Shown: one piece after another, positions 9,267 through 18,483 of the stretch
Layout: every line of letters begins with the position of its first letter
How positions within the stretch are numbered: position 1 is the first letter of the stretch
Source: Comamonadaceae bacterium
GTDB lineage: Bacteria > Pseudomonadota > Gammaproteobacteria > Burkholderiales > Burkholderiaceae_C
NCBI GenBank assembly: GCA_947455465.1
Contig: CANGNS010000001.1
Coordinates: 1-64,000 of the forward strand
DNA length: 64,000 bases
Reading direction: 5' to 3'
Position numbers and translations under genes: made by a program
The notes under the pieces: model-generated
Told to the model about the DNA's origin: nothing
The model's input: only the letters and a program-made list of their open reading frames with translations
The model's database searches: none

Positions 9267-11831
9267 ATGGCCAAATTCCCTGAACGAGCCAAGGTCGTCA
9301 TTATTGGCCAAGGCGGCATCGTTGGTGCCTCGGTGGCGCACCACCTGATCGAGCGCGGCTGGGACGATATTGTCGGCATTGATAAATCGGCCATCCCCAC
9401 AGACGTGGGCTCCACGGCGCACGCCTCTGATTTTTGCTTCAACACAATGCACGATCAGATGACGATTTTCACCACCAAGTACAGCATCGACTTTTACGAC
9501 AAGATGGGCCGCTACGAACGTATCGGTGGGCTCGAAGTGGCGCGCGTGGGCGATGACGAGCGCATGGTCGAACTCAAGCGCCGTGTCGCATCGGGCAAGG
9601 CCTTTGGCAACCGGGTGGAAATGATTACGCCGGCCCAGGCCAAAGCCAAGTTTCCACTGCTCGAAGAGAACATGATTCAGGGCGCCTTGTGGGACCCCGA
9701 TGCGGGCTTGGTCAAACCGCGCTCGCAAATGGTGGCCGGTGAATTGGTGGACGCGGCAGTGGCTTCGGGCAAGTTGCAGTCCTTTGCCAATACGGCTTGC
9801 ACTGGTTTGCGCATCGAAAACGGACGTATTGAGGGTGTGGAAACCACCAAAGGTTTTATTGCCGCGCAGTACGTGGTGGTTTGCGCGGGCTTGTGGGGCC
9901 GCCTGATTGCGGGCATGGCGGGCGAAGATTTGCCCATCATGCCGGTCGACCATCCGCTGACTTTTTTCAAACCCTACCTGGAATTTGCAGGGACGGGCAA
10001 AGATATTGGCTATCCGCTTTTGCGTGACCAGGGCAACTCGGCCTACTTGCGCGACACGGGGGACCCCAAGACGCCCGAAGGCGGTCAGATCGAGTGGGGC
10101 TATTACGAAGAGAAAAACCCCCGTATGTGCCATCCGCGTGATTTGTTGGAGAAGGAAGAGGCGCGCCTCTCGCCCTCGCAGCGCGATCTGGAGCTCGAGC
10201 AAATCATGGCGCCCCTGGAGCGGGCGATGGAGCTCACACCGATTTTGGCCGAGCTGGGGTATGACGATAAATATTCGTTCAACGGACTTTTGCAGGTCAC
10301 CACCGATGGCAACCCCTCGATCGGCGAGTCCTCCAAAGTGCGGGGCCTTTGGTATGCGGAAGCGGTTTGGGTGAAAGACGCCCCCGGCGTAGGCAAACTG
10401 GTGGCCGACTGGATGACGGACGGGCATACGCACCTGGACCACGCGCGTATTGATGTGGCCCGTTTTTACCCGTACCAGCAAGAAGAGCAGTACATCCACG
10501 ACCGTTGCTACGAAGGCGCTTTCAAGATTTACAACCCGCCCGTGCATAACCGCGAACCGTATAGCGCCGGGCGCGGCATTTTCAAGAGCCCGTTTTACGA
10601 GCGGGAAAAGGCGCTGGGAGCCTACTTTATGGAGCTGTCGGGCTGGGAACGGGCCCATGGCTACGCCAGCAACGAGCACCTTCTGGCCGTGTATGGCGAC
10701 AAGGTGCCGGTGCGCGCCAATGAATGGGATAACCGCCATTTCTGGCGCGTATCTAACGCAGAACACCTGAAGATGACCGAAGACGTGGGCATGATTAACG
10801 TCTCTCACTTTGCAGAGTTCGACGTCGAAGGCCCGGACGCTGCCGACTTGCTGGAATACATTTGTGTGGCCAAAGTGGGTGGTGACACGCCGGTAGGCAA
10901 GGGCGTGTACACGCACTTCTTAGATGCCAAAGGCGGCGTGCGCGCCGACCTGACGGTTTTGCGTTTAGGGCAGAACCATTACCGTATTGTGGACGGCGCC
11001 GATGCGGGCCACCGCGACCTGACCTGGGTACGCCGCATGGCGCAAGACCGGGGCGCCAATGTCAAGATCACCGACACGACTACCGAATACGGCTGCCTGG
11101 GCGTGTGGGGTCCGAACGCACGGGCCACGATCCAAAAGATTGCCGACGAGCCAGACCAATGGACGAATGAGGCTTTCCCGTTTGCCGCCCTGCGCAATTT
11201 GACCATCCAAGGCGTGCCTGTCTTGGCGTTTCGGATTTCCTATGTGGGCGAGCAGGGCTGGGAGCTGCACTTCAAATACGACGACGGGCTGGCCCTGTGG
11301 GACGCTTTGTACGCCCTGGGTGTCACTCCGGTAGGCGTGGAAACCTACGCCAACAGCCGCCGCATGGAAAAAAGCTTGCGTTTGCAAAACGGTGATTTGC
11401 TGACCGAATACAACCTGTTTGAAGCAGACTTGGCTCGCCCCAAGGTCAAAGCGGCAGATTTCCATGGCAAAGAAGCCCATATGCAGTTTCGCGAGCGCGA
11501 GCACCAGCCCGCGTATTTATGCACCTTGGTGATGACGCATAACCTGGACAGCGAGGGCGTGGCGCGATACCCGGTGGGCAATCTCCCGGTGATGGACCCA
11601 AAGACTGGCAACAGCCTGATCGACTCCCAAGGGCGGCGTTCTTACACCACGAGCATTGCCTTTGGTCCGACGCTGGGCAAAAACATCGCGCTGGCCTACC
11701 TGCCTTACGAGTATTGCCAAGTGGGGTGCGAGTTGCAGGTGCAGTACTTTGCGGACGTGTATCCGGTTACTGTGCAGGCAGTTGGTTATGCTGCCTTGTA
11801 TGACCCGCAAAATACCAAGCCACGTTCATAA
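9267..11831 (+). CDS. Dimethylglycine/sarcosine dehydrogenase-like flavoprotein (DAO plus GcvT)
   Basis: An 854-residue fusion of the four-domain dimethylglycine dehydrogenase type. An FAD-binding DAO domain occupies about 1-370 (VVIIGQGGIVGASVA). His52 in GSTAHAS sits where the family attaches FAD covalently. A middle FAO domain follows, then GcvT folate-binding domains from about 430 to 840 (VGEQGWELHF, VGVETYANSRRMEKSLR). Known members demethylate N-methylated glycines and pass the one-carbon unit to tetrahydrofolate and electrons to ETF. TAGGAG precedes the ATG. The exact substrate is unproven. Confidence 0.88.
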   Translation: MAKFPERAKVVIIGQGGIVGASVAHHLIERGWDDIVGIDKSAIPTDVGSTAHASDFCFNTMHDQMTIFTTKYSIDFYDKMGRYERIGGLEVARVGDDERMVELKRRVASGKAFGNRVEMITPAQAKAKFPLLEENMIQGALWDPDAGLVKPRSQMVAGELVDAAVASGKLQSFANTACTGLRIENGRIEGVETTKGFIAAQYVVVCAGLWGRLIAGMAGEDLPIMPVDHPLTFFKPYLEFAGTGKDIGYPLLRDQGNSAYLRDTGDPKTPEGGQIEWGYYEEKNPRMCHPRDLLEKEEARLSPSQRDLELEQIMAPLERAMELTPILAELGYDDKYSFNGLLQVTTDGNPSIGESSKVRGLWYAEAVWVKDAPGVGKLVADWMTDGHTHLDHARIDVARFYPYQQEEQYIHDRCYEGAFKIYNPPVHNREPYSAGRGIFKSPFYEREKALGAYFMELSGWERAHGYASNEHLLAVYGDKVPVRANEWDNRHFWRVSNAEHLKMTEDVGMINVSHFAEFDVEGPDAADLLEYICVAKVGGDTPVGKGVYTHFLDAKGGVRADLTVLRLGQNHYRIVDGADAGHRDLTWVRRMAQDRGANVKITDTTTEYGCLGVWGPNARATIQKIADEPDQWTNEAFPFAALRNLTIQGVPVLAFRISYVGEQGWELHFKYDDGLALWDALYALGVTPVGVETYANSRRMEKSLRLQNGDLLTEYNLFEADLARPKVKAADFHGKEAHMQFREREHQPAYLCTLVMTHNLDSEGVARYPVGNLPVMDPKTGNSLIDSQGRRSYTTSIAFGPTLGKNIALAYLPYEYCQVGCELQVQYFADVYPVTVQAVGYAALYDPQNTKPRS

Positions 11832-11955
11832 GTGCAGCGCAGGCACCTAAGCGACGCACTTTTCAAATTTGATTGTGCGCGCTGACGTACAGATAAATGA
11901 CGCCCCATGGCACATAGTCGCCGGGTGTTCAAAAATTTGTATATCAAGGTAAACC

Positions 11956-12603
11956 ATGTCACGCAATCAACGAAACTCCACAAGTTCCAAACCCTACGTA
12001 TGCCAGACGGCTCACAAACCCCTCCGAGTGCTGGCGCTGTGCGTGACCGTGCTGCTGGCCAGTACGGCGGCTCAGGCGCAAAACAATGCGACGCCCCATT
12101 CTGTCGTTCCTACCGGTACCTATATTGCATTGAATGCCGGCACTTCTGACCTCTCGCGTCCCATTACCGCATTTGGCGTGTTAGGCGGACAGCAACAAGG
12201 GCAGGCCTACGGTATCGCCATGGGCCATTACCTGGCAGGCCAAAATTATGGGTTTGAGGTTGGATACGCCGACTTTGGTTCCGTCACGCGCTACGGCGGC
12301 AATACCAAGGTAGACGCTATTACCCTGAGCATGCTCGGACGCATGCCGCTGAGCCAGAGCTTCAATTTATTGGGCAAGGTTGGCACAAGTTACAGCCGCA
12401 CAGATGTTTCCACCAACGCCGCCAACAGCAGTTTTGCGGGCAGCGAGCGCGGTTTTGACTGGTCCTACGGCATTGGCGGTGAGTTGGCAGTCACTGCGCA
12501 GTGGAGCGCGACCTTGCTGTATGCCGAACACTTTGTGAAGTACCCATCGACTGGCGTCGAGCGTGTGAGCTCGACGGTGCTAGGCGCCCGCTACTACTAT
12601 TGA
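11956..12603 (+). CDS. Small outer-membrane beta-barrel protein
   Basis: A 215-residue secreted protein. A long basic N-region precedes the hydrophobic core VLALCVTVLLASTAAQAQ, with likely cleavage after AQA. The rest alternates Gly, Tyr and Thr as in eight-stranded OmpA-like or OmpW-like barrels (YGFEVGYADFG, LNLLGKVGTSYSRT type strands) and ends in three tyrosines, a typical barrel C-terminus. It overlaps the next gene by four bases. No pathway assignment can be made. Confidence 0.75.
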   Translation: MSRNQRNSTSSKPYVCQTAHKPLRVLALCVTVLLASTAAQAQNNATPHSVVPTGTYIALNAGTSDLSRPITAFGVLGGQQQGQAYGIAMGHYLAGQNYGFEVGYADFGSVTRYGGNTKVDAITLSMLGRMPLSQSFNLLGKVGTSYSRTDVSTNAANSSFAGSERGFDWSYGIGGELAVTAQWSATLLYAEHFVKYPSTGVERVSSTVLGARYYY

Positions 12604-13469
12604 TTGCGCAAAAAAGCGACAGGCAGCGCCTGTTGCTTGTCTGCCTGCGCGGGATTCAGAGTCTGGTGATCTCCGGTGGGCTGCTGGTATGCCAAACGGC
12701 ACGTGCATCGGATTCTGCTATCGCCGAACTGCAATACCAATTTGCACGCCAAGTGGACCATCGACTTGCGCTGCCCTTGGCAGACCAAGCTCGCTACATC
12801 AAGCTGTTGGAACGCGCACTGACGCAATCAGGCATTGTCGAACTGACGCCCCAAATGTTCTTGCTGGTAGACCGAAGTCCTTCGGTTCAAGCGGCATTTT
12901 TGTTGCTTTTCAATGCGCCGAGGAAATGGCATTGGATCGGAGCGACGTCGGTATCCACGGGCAAGCCCGAGGGTTTCGAACACTTCATAACGCCCACGGG
13001 AATATTTTTGCACGCACCGCACAACCCGGACTACCGTGCAACTGGTGCTTACAACGAGAACCATATCCGCGGCTACGGCGTGCGGGGTATGCGCGTGTAT
13101 GACTGTGGATGGCAATTGGCCGAGCGGGGGTGGGGAAACGGTGGCATCAGTCGTATGCGACTGGCAATGCATGCGACGGACCCGGTTCGGCTGGAAGGGC
13201 GCTTAGGGACTGTGGCATCAGAGGGGTGCATACGCATCCCCACCAGTTTGAACCATTTTTTAGACCACTACGGTATCTTGGATTTGGAATACGAGAGCGC
13301 GCTAAAGGAAGGTAAAGCCATGCGCGTGTTGCTGCCAGATCGCCAAGCCGTGCCATGGCAGGGCCGTTACATGGTGGTCATCGATTCAGAATCTCGCACC
13401 CGCCCTCACTGGGCATCTCGGCCAAGCGTCCCACTGAACAAGTCAGGTCAAAAAGCGATTGCTAGATAG
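12600..13469 (+). CDS. L,D-transpeptidase (YkuD family), secreted
   Basis: About 289 residues from a TTG start that overlaps the upstream stop (TTGA), suggesting coupling to the barrel protein. A GTG 21 codons further in (12663) is an alternative start. A signal segment ends at TARA-SD. The catalytic motif appears as MHATDP, then TVASEGCIRIP, the YkuD His and Cys arrangement. Such enzymes make 3-3 peptidoglycan cross-links or attach outer-membrane proteins to peptidoglycan in the periplasm. Pairing with a small barrel protein may reflect envelope anchoring (inference). Confidence 0.85.
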   Translation: MIAQKSDRQRLLLVCLRGIQSLVISGGLLVCQTARASDSAIAELQYQFARQVDHRLALPLADQARYIKLLERALTQSGIVELTPQMFLLVDRSPSVQAAFLLLFNAPRKWHWIGATSVSTGKPEGFEHFITPTGIFLHAPHNPDYRATGAYNENHIRGYGVRGMRVYDCGWQLAERGWGNGGISRMRLAMHATDPVRLEGRLGTVASEGCIRIPTSLNHFLDHYGILDLEYESALKEGKAMRVLLPDRQAVPWQGRYMVVIDSESRTRPHWASRPSVPLNKSGQKAIAR

Positions 13470-13630
13470 GCGCTTTTGGGTGTTGCACCGTACAGACTGG
13501 CGAACCGCTGTGCTGCACTATTTGATGCAACTTGGCATGCGCAATAGGGCATTTACAGCCGACCAGTATTTTTAACCATCACAATATATAACGCGGAGTT
13601 TCCTTAGTGTGAGTGATTTCGTGGCTACAA

Positions 13631-13811
13631 ATGCCCGAAGGTCCTGACATTAAAGAATTTCCGGGAGCAAGTCAGTTCGCTTGCGAACCAAAGGCGCCTG
13701 CGCAAGATTGCTGGAGCAATAGTTTGAAACTGGAGCATACACAGGCAATGGCCGCCACGAAATGACTGGTGCCGTGATTGCTCGCAGTGGCAGGCTAGGC
13801 CTCTACAATGA
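13631..13811 (+). pseudogene. Possible remnant of a Nei/Fpg-type DNA glycosylase gene
   Basis: A reading frame starts MPEGPDIKEF, the hallmark beginning of the endonuclease VIII/Fpg family, where Pro2 and Glu3 are catalytic. A frameshift then gives REQVSSLANQRRLRKIAG, reminiscent of the next family segment. About 60 bases on, another frame gives DWCRDCSQWQ and a stop, like the C-terminal zinc-finger tail. Some 600 bases of middle are missing. The match is short and could be chance apart from the MPEGPDI start. The rest of the 13470-13850 gap shows no gene. Confidence 0.4.
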
Positions 13812-13850
13812 GATCTCATCGCCTCAATCAAGAAATTTTAAGGAGATTCC

Positions 13851-14033
13851 ATGAGTGAAGATCCTCGTTGTTGCGGAACGGGTACTTGCATTATCAATTC
13901 GCAAGGTGAATGCTGGTGTGGGCAACGGTGGGATGGGCAAAAAATGTGCTTTCAGAAACCCCTGGATCAGGAATTAGCACCAAGCCAGGAAAATCTTGAT
14001 TCTTCCGCTGCAGAAGGTAGCGCGCAGGATTAA
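13851..14033 (+). CDS. Small cysteine-rich conserved protein
   Basis: A 60-residue protein with AGGAG ahead of the ATG. Six Cys residues are packed into the first 33 positions (RCCGTGTC, then GECWCGQ and KMC), followed by an acidic, Ser/Glu-rich tail. The spacing suggests metal or cluster binding, or a zinc ribbon-like knot. Similar short proteins occur in Burkholderiales to my recollection, but no function is known. It is followed after 32 bases by a secreted hypothetical protein. Confidence 0.7.
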   Translation: MSEDPRCCGTGTCIINSQGECWCGQRWDGQKMCFQKPLDQELAPSQENLDSSAAEGSAQD

Positions 14034-14065
14034 TCTTCCTTCGCTCTCATGATTACTTTCTTGTT

Positions 14066-14581
14066 ATGAAGAGGTGCACCTCGCTTTCCGTTCTACTTCT
14101 TGTGTTTTTGGTGGTCGCAGGGTCGCATATTGGCTGGACATCGCGCGATAACGGAATCCTCTTGGTCTTAGATGGGCGCGAAATTGACCTGGCAGGTAGT
14201 GCTAGTGATCAATGGAACCGAATATCAAGAAATTGCGATGGTGTTGTTCGGCTGCAGCCTGCCGATGAAAAGTATCAAATAGCGACCCGGCTTATTCAAG
14301 CTTATAGTCCGCCCCAGTCCCAATCAGTTCGCCTTGCGGGTGTCTGGTCCATGGGAAAATGGGGTCTGGCTGAGGCTGAATTTGTGGAGTTATTGCCAGC
14401 GGTGGTGCTGATTGATTTTGCAGAATCCGAGCCACACATCATTGGAAATGCAATCTGGAGTGGATACACAAAGCCTTGGAAAGCCGGACCCTTCATCAGA
14501 GGCTACCTGCGCAGGCAAGCCCCTGAATTGCCGCCAGCCCTTGTCCATTGCTTTGAACCTCAATCTCTTTCATTTAGATAG
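14066..14581 (+). CDS. Hypothetical secreted or membrane-anchored protein
   Basis: A 171-residue protein with a strong N-terminal hydrophobic segment (SVLLLVFLVVAG), giving a signal peptide or single anchor. The remainder is soluble, with Cys56 and Cys163 as a possible disulfide pair. I do not recognise a family. It shares strand with the small Cys-rich protein upstream and converges on the photolyase gene. Confidence 0.55.
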   Translation: MKRCTSLSVLLLVFLVVAGSHIGWTSRDNGILLVLDGREIDLAGSASDQWNRISRNCDGVVRLQPADEKYQIATRLIQAYSPPQSQSVRLAGVWSMGKWGLAEAEFVELLPAVVLIDFAESEPHIIGNAIWSGYTKPWKAGPFIRGYLRRQAPELPPALVHCFEPQSLSFR

Positions 14582-14681
14582 GTAATTTATCTAAGCCCCA
14601 AGAAAAATAGATTTTTACGAGACCATTTGTCTAGGTATGGATTTTGGTGTTGTCGCACTGTTCGTGATGACTGCTTATTTC

Positions 14682-16241
14682 CTAGGCGAACAAGTCAGCT
14701 TGTTGTGAGGCCTGCGGGGTTTTCCTGGACGTTTTGGGCCTTCGACCTTGGCCAGAATTAGGTAGTCCGCTCTTTCGGGACCCATGCCGGTCTTGCACAT
14801 CCTCAGCCTCCATCTTGGACTGGGGTGTTTTACGTAAACCGTACATTCGGTCTTTAGCGGCTCGCATGGCTGCCTTGTCGTCAACGATGGGTAGCGGATA
14901 GTCAACGCCGATCATGCACGCGGCCATACGCTGTACGCTCGGATCCATCTTCCACGGTTCGGCCAGATAGGGCAGGGGAACTTTGGTGAGTTCGGGTACC
15001 CAGCGACGAATGAACAGGCCTTGCGGATCTTGGTCTAGCGCTTGCTTGGTGGGGGAATAAATACGCAGCGTGTTGGTACCCGTGGTGCCGCTTTGCATCT
15101 GCATCTGACTCCAGTGAATACCTGGCTCATAGTCTAGAAATTGACGCGCCAAAAATGATCCGGTTTGTCGCCAGTGCAGCCATAGATGGTAGCTAGCAAA
15201 GCTCACCAGCATGGCCCGCATGCGAAAGTTCAGCCAACCTGTGGCTTTGAGCGAACGCATGCAGGCATCCACCATGGGATAGCCGGTTTGGCCTGCGCAC
15301 CAGGCTTCGAAATGATTGTTGTTAAATGCATCCTCGCGCAAACCATCGCACACGCGGGCGAAATTATGAAACTCGATGTCGGGCTCATTTTCAAGCTTTT
15401 GCATGAAATGACTGTGCCAGCGTAGTCGTCCAGCAAAGCCGCGTAGCGCATACGACAGTTCCCGCTCAGGGGTATTGCCAATAGCCAACTCGGTAGCTTG
15501 GTGTACGGTGCGCAGAGAAATGGTTCCAAACGCCAAATGGGGACTCAGGCGGCTGCACCCCTCTTCAGCACTCAGAGGGCTGGAGAGTGCCTTTCGATAC
15601 CCATAGCCGCGAACCTTCACAAAGCTGCTGAGGGTGCGCCTTGCGGCTTTTTCACCCGCAGATTGCAAAGTTTTTCCGTGGGGTAACAGCCCCAGGCTCA
15701 CTATCGTTGGCAGCGCTGGCTGATCCAGTGACAGAGTTGCGCAAAATTTATTTTTTAACAGGTGCAGGGGCGCGTCCATACGCGCTTGCCAGCGTTTGGC
15801 CCATCCCGCACGGTTGCGCAAACCGCGTACAACACCGTTCTGGCTGAATTGCTGCCAATTTATGCGTGTTGATGCGCACCAGCGGGCGACATGGCGGTCC
15901 CGCGCGTAAGACCAAGCGGCCCCGGTCTCCCCGTGGCTGAGCATGTGTGTAAACGCCAGTTCATTGTGAAGTTGTGCTAGCACCGGGACCGCAGAGCCCA
16001 CGCGCACCAGCAAGGGCAGGCCGCGTTCTGCCAGGGCTATGCGCAACTCAGCAAGACAGGTCAGCGCGAAGTCGACATGGCTGGCATCACAATCTGGGCT
16101 GCTGAGCCACTCAGGTTCGATGATAAAAATGGCCAGCGCATCCGCGAAAGCACTAGCGGCAACCAGGGGTGCATGGTCATGCACCCGCAGATCACGCTTG
16201 AACCACACCAGTGCGCGTTGCGGTGTCAAACTGCCAACCAC
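14682..16241 (-). CDS. Cryptochrome/photolyase family protein
   Basis: About 519 residues from the GTG at 16241, which overlaps the upstream stop by one base (TAGTG). An ATG at 16334 would add 31 residues inside the DUF2805 gene. The N-terminal photolyase alpha/beta domain begins ALVWFKRDLRVHDH. The C-terminal FAD domain contains AGQTGYPMVDACMR, GWLNFRMRAM and the tail motif TNTLRIYSPTKQ. Members use blue light and FADH to repair pyrimidine dimers, or act as light sensors. Coupling to DUF2805 is a recurring arrangement in these bacteria. Confidence 0.88.
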   Translation of the reverse strand: MVGSLTPQRALVWFKRDLRVHDHAPLVAASAFADALAIFIIEPEWLSSPDCDASHVDFALTCLAELRIALAERGLPLLVRVGSAVPVLAQLHNELAFTHMLSHGETGAAWSYARDRHVARWCASTRINWQQFSQNGVVRGLRNRAGWAKRWQARMDAPLHLLKNKFCATLSLDQPALPTIVSLGLLPHGKTLQSAGEKAARRTLSSFVKVRGYGYRKALSSPLSAEEGCSRLSPHLAFGTISLRTVHQATELAIGNTPERELSYALRGFAGRLRWHSHFMQKLENEPDIEFHNFARVCDGLREDAFNNNHFEAWCAGQTGYPMVDACMRSLKATGWLNFRMRAMLVSFASYHLWLHWRQTGSFLARQFLDYEPGIHWSQMQMQSGTTGTNTLRIYSPTKQALDQDPQGLFIRRWVPELTKVPLPYLAEPWKMDPSVQRMAACMIGVDYPLPIVDDKAAMRAAKDRMYGLRKTPQSKMEAEDVQDRHGSRKSGLPNSGQGRRPKTSRKTPQASQQADLFA

Positions 16242-16525
16242 TATGGCCGCGTATGGGTGGCGCGGTGACGTAGAAAAACGGCACCGCGTAGCGCGACGTG
16301 CTTGGTGTGTCGTCCGGTCACTCTTTTTCGCCATATCCGGAAAGAAGAGGGCTTGAGGTTTCGGCGCATTAGATCAATCACCCCGGATTCATTCAAGTCG
16401 AATTGCGCCTCTATCGCTTCAAATGCAGTTCTGTCTTCCCAAGCCATTTCAATAATGCGGGAGATGCATCCTTCGGATAGTGCGGCTGCGCCAAGCGCTG
16501 ACCCGCAAGTTATTGAAGTTTTCAT
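16241..16525 (-). CDS. DUF2805/TIGR03643 family protein
   Basis: A 94-residue protein. The core RIIEMAWEDRTAFEAIEAQF followed by LMRRNLKPSSFRIWRKRV is diagnostic of the small TIGR03643 family, whose basic C-terminal half suggests nucleic-acid binding. The first 20 residues (MKTSITCGSALGAAALS) are unlike the family core, so the start may be internal. It lies immediately upstream of and coupled to the photolyase gene, which suggests a role in light or DNA-damage response. No biochemical function is known to me. Confidence 0.8.
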   Translation of the reverse strand: MKTSITCGSALGAAALSEGCISRIIEMAWEDRTAFEAIEAQFDLNESGVIDLMRRNLKPSSFRIWRKRVTGRHTKHVALRGAVFLRHRATHTRP

Positions 16526-16629
16526 AAAAATCGGTTCAAGAAGGTAGCTATGAAGCTGTTTGTATATGTTTCATACACAAACATCAAGGTGGTTTTTGGT
16601 GAAAGCATCGCCAAATTTATATACTGGAA

Positions 16630-17487
16630 TTATTGCCATATTTTTCGCAAAATCACCAGTAATTGCTCCCATGATTGAGGCCCAGTTTGGGGATTTCGCC
16701 CAACATGGACACCTCCTCCAGGATTCACGCCGTTTGCCACATCAGTTCTTATTCGCACACTCCCTACGGGGTTGTCAAAATCATGGTAACTGTCAGGGTA
16801 AACATACAGCTCTGAACCTGTTTCTTTGGCTAATTCAATACATGGTTGTGGCGGTGTCCAGTCATCGAGTTCTGCGATCATCATGGCCAAAGGAACATGT
16901 GGGCGATAGTGAGACTTCAGTGCATCGGAACATCCTGGATAAAAGGCAATTGCAACGCTCGGTTGAATTTTTCTAGATATAACTGTTTCTCTGTTTCCAT
17001 CTGTACTTACCAAGACCGTAGTACCGCCTAGTGACCAACCAAGTAAAGCGATCTTTGAGGTGTCTGCCCAGCTTTGTGACGACAGCCAATGTAAAACACC
17101 ATCTACGTCATCCGATCTGTGTGATTGTTTAATTTTACGTACATCAAATTTCTGGGAGCACAAACTGGTTTCACCCCTGGATGTGAAACTGTCAGGGAAA
17201 ACAATTGAATATCCATGGTCTGTAATCAATTGAGCCATCCCAGAATGCCTTGGATTCAATTTTCCTTGATTCACGCCAATCGTCGTGTAGAGACCGCCAC
17301 ATCCATGAAGAGCGACTACAACAGGCCGAGATTGGTGGTTTGACATCCCGACAGGGTGCAGAATTTGTGCCTTAATTAAATTTCCATCAGCACTTGGAAT
17401 GTCAACCACCTCTGGAGCTTGGCCAAAGCACAGAAGGGGAAATGAAATTAGCAAGACAATCCATTGTCTTATAGGTGAGATGTTCAT
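16630..17487 (-). CDS. Secreted dienelactone-hydrolase-like alpha/beta hydrolase
   Basis: A 285-residue protein with a signal peptide (LLISFPLLCFGQ). The alpha/beta hydrolase features are the oxyanion HGCGG at about 61-65, nucleophile elbow GWSLGG and a late Asp/His pair (DDWTPP, YHDFDNP). The family hydrolyses esters or lactones. It lies upstream, on the same strand, of neither a lyase nor a cupin but directly downstream of both, so it may remove ester groups from the same extracellular carbohydrate (inference). Confidence 0.75.
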   Translation of the reverse strand: MNISPIRQWIVLLISFPLLCFGQAPEVVDIPSADGNLIKAQILHPVGMSNHQSRPVVVALHGCGGLYTTIGVNQGKLNPRHSGMAQLITDHGYSIVFPDSFTSRGETSLCSQKFDVRKIKQSHRSDDVDGVLHWLSSQSWADTSKIALLGWSLGGTTVLVSTDGNRETVISRKIQPSVAIAFYPGCSDALKSHYRPHVPLAMMIAELDDWTPPQPCIELAKETGSELYVYPDSYHDFDNPVGSVRIRTDVANGVNPGGGVHVGRNPQTGPQSWEQLLVILRKIWQ

Positions 17488-17577
17488 ACGGCTGGTTCTA
17501 GGTCAAGGCAGCAATGGTCATTTAAGTGATGCAGGGCAAGAACCCTAAGGCAAATAGGAAAACCAGGTTGCCAATAG

Positions 17578-18483
17578 TTAACGGCATGAAGAATCAGGTT
17601 GCATACCTCTGGTTATTCCAAAATTCGCAAAGTCCACAGAATCGTCTACATTCTGATTGAGGGTCGAATGGTGTCTCCTATAGATACCCCATTTGGGTCG
17701 AATATGGTCCGCGCCTTGCCGCCAAAGTTCTAGCCCGGATTGATCAACTGCAACAACTTGTCGTCCATGTTGGTCAATAATGCTTAGTTGATAGCGCCCA
17801 GCCGTATTTAAAAAAGTGATTTGTTCGCGCACATCCAACCATTGGCCCCTGAGTTGGGATAATTCAACGGTATAGATTTTTTGGTAGGTTGCTGAATTAG
17901 TTTTTCCATTGCCTAAGTAACGAATCTCCATTAGCCCATTGGACAGCGGCGTAAAGGTAATAAGTGGTGAATCTGAAAAATTACCACCATAAGCCTTAAT
18001 TTGATGAAGATGCGTAAAACTGGGCGAAAACTTCATATCAGTGCTAATTTTGAAGCGCCATGTGTATACGAAGGTGTCGCCTTCCCTGGCTTTAAACGGT
18101 TGATGCACTCCGCCAGCGCTGGGTGCAATTTTGATCTCTGTTCGTGACCTATCGCCCCCCTCTGAAAGGGTCAGGCGATCAAGGTTGACATCGTTGGGCT
18201 CATTGGCCAAAAAAGAAAAATAAGGGCCTACAAAGCTGTCTTCAGGCATTGAAATAATGTGGGGGCGGTTCGGTACGCTTACACCATCACTTGGTGCTTC
18301 AACTGCGCCGGTTCCCAACACACTTTCGATAAGGGCATAAGTGCCAAGTACCCCTTTGGGGTCCGCATTGAGACATAAAGTGTTACCGACCACACCATTG
18401 GGGCGATCGCCCGCCGAGGCAGCTTGCACTATCAAGCACAGTGCCCAGGGTCCTAAAGTAGCACGGAGTCTTTGTACTTTCAT
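17578..18483 (-). CDS. Secreted concanavalin-A-like polysaccharide lyase candidate
   Basis: A 301-residue protein with signal peptide ending ASA-GD. It has the layout of heparin-lyase-I-like jelly-roll proteins: RSRTEIKI, then TFVYTWRFKI, a histidine-containing HLHQIKAYGG strand, and GQWLDVREQITF with a GIYR segment near the end. Such enzymes cleave uronate-containing polysaccharides by beta-elimination. The start overlaps the KdgF-like cupin gene (ATGA). Assignment rests on motif order only, so the polymer is unknown. Confidence 0.55.
   Translation of the reverse strand: MKVQRLRATLGPWALCLIVQAASAGDRPNGVVGNTLCLNADPKGVLGTYALIESVLGTGAVEAPSDGVSVPNRPHIISMPEDSFVGPYFSFLANEPNDVNLDRLTLSEGGDRSRTEIKIAPSAGGVHQPFKAREGDTFVYTWRFKISTDMKFSPSFTHLHQIKAYGGNFSDSPLITFTPLSNGLMEIRYLGNGKTNSATYQKIYTVELSQLRGQWLDVREQITFLNTAGRYQLSIIDQHGRQVVAVDQSGLELWRQGADHIRPKWGIYRRHHSTLNQNVDDSVDFANFGITRGMQPDSSCR

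Noticed and set aside
9210-10916. 568-codon minus-strand frame
   Set aside because: It is antisense to the dimethylglycine-dehydrogenase-like gene with no family signature.
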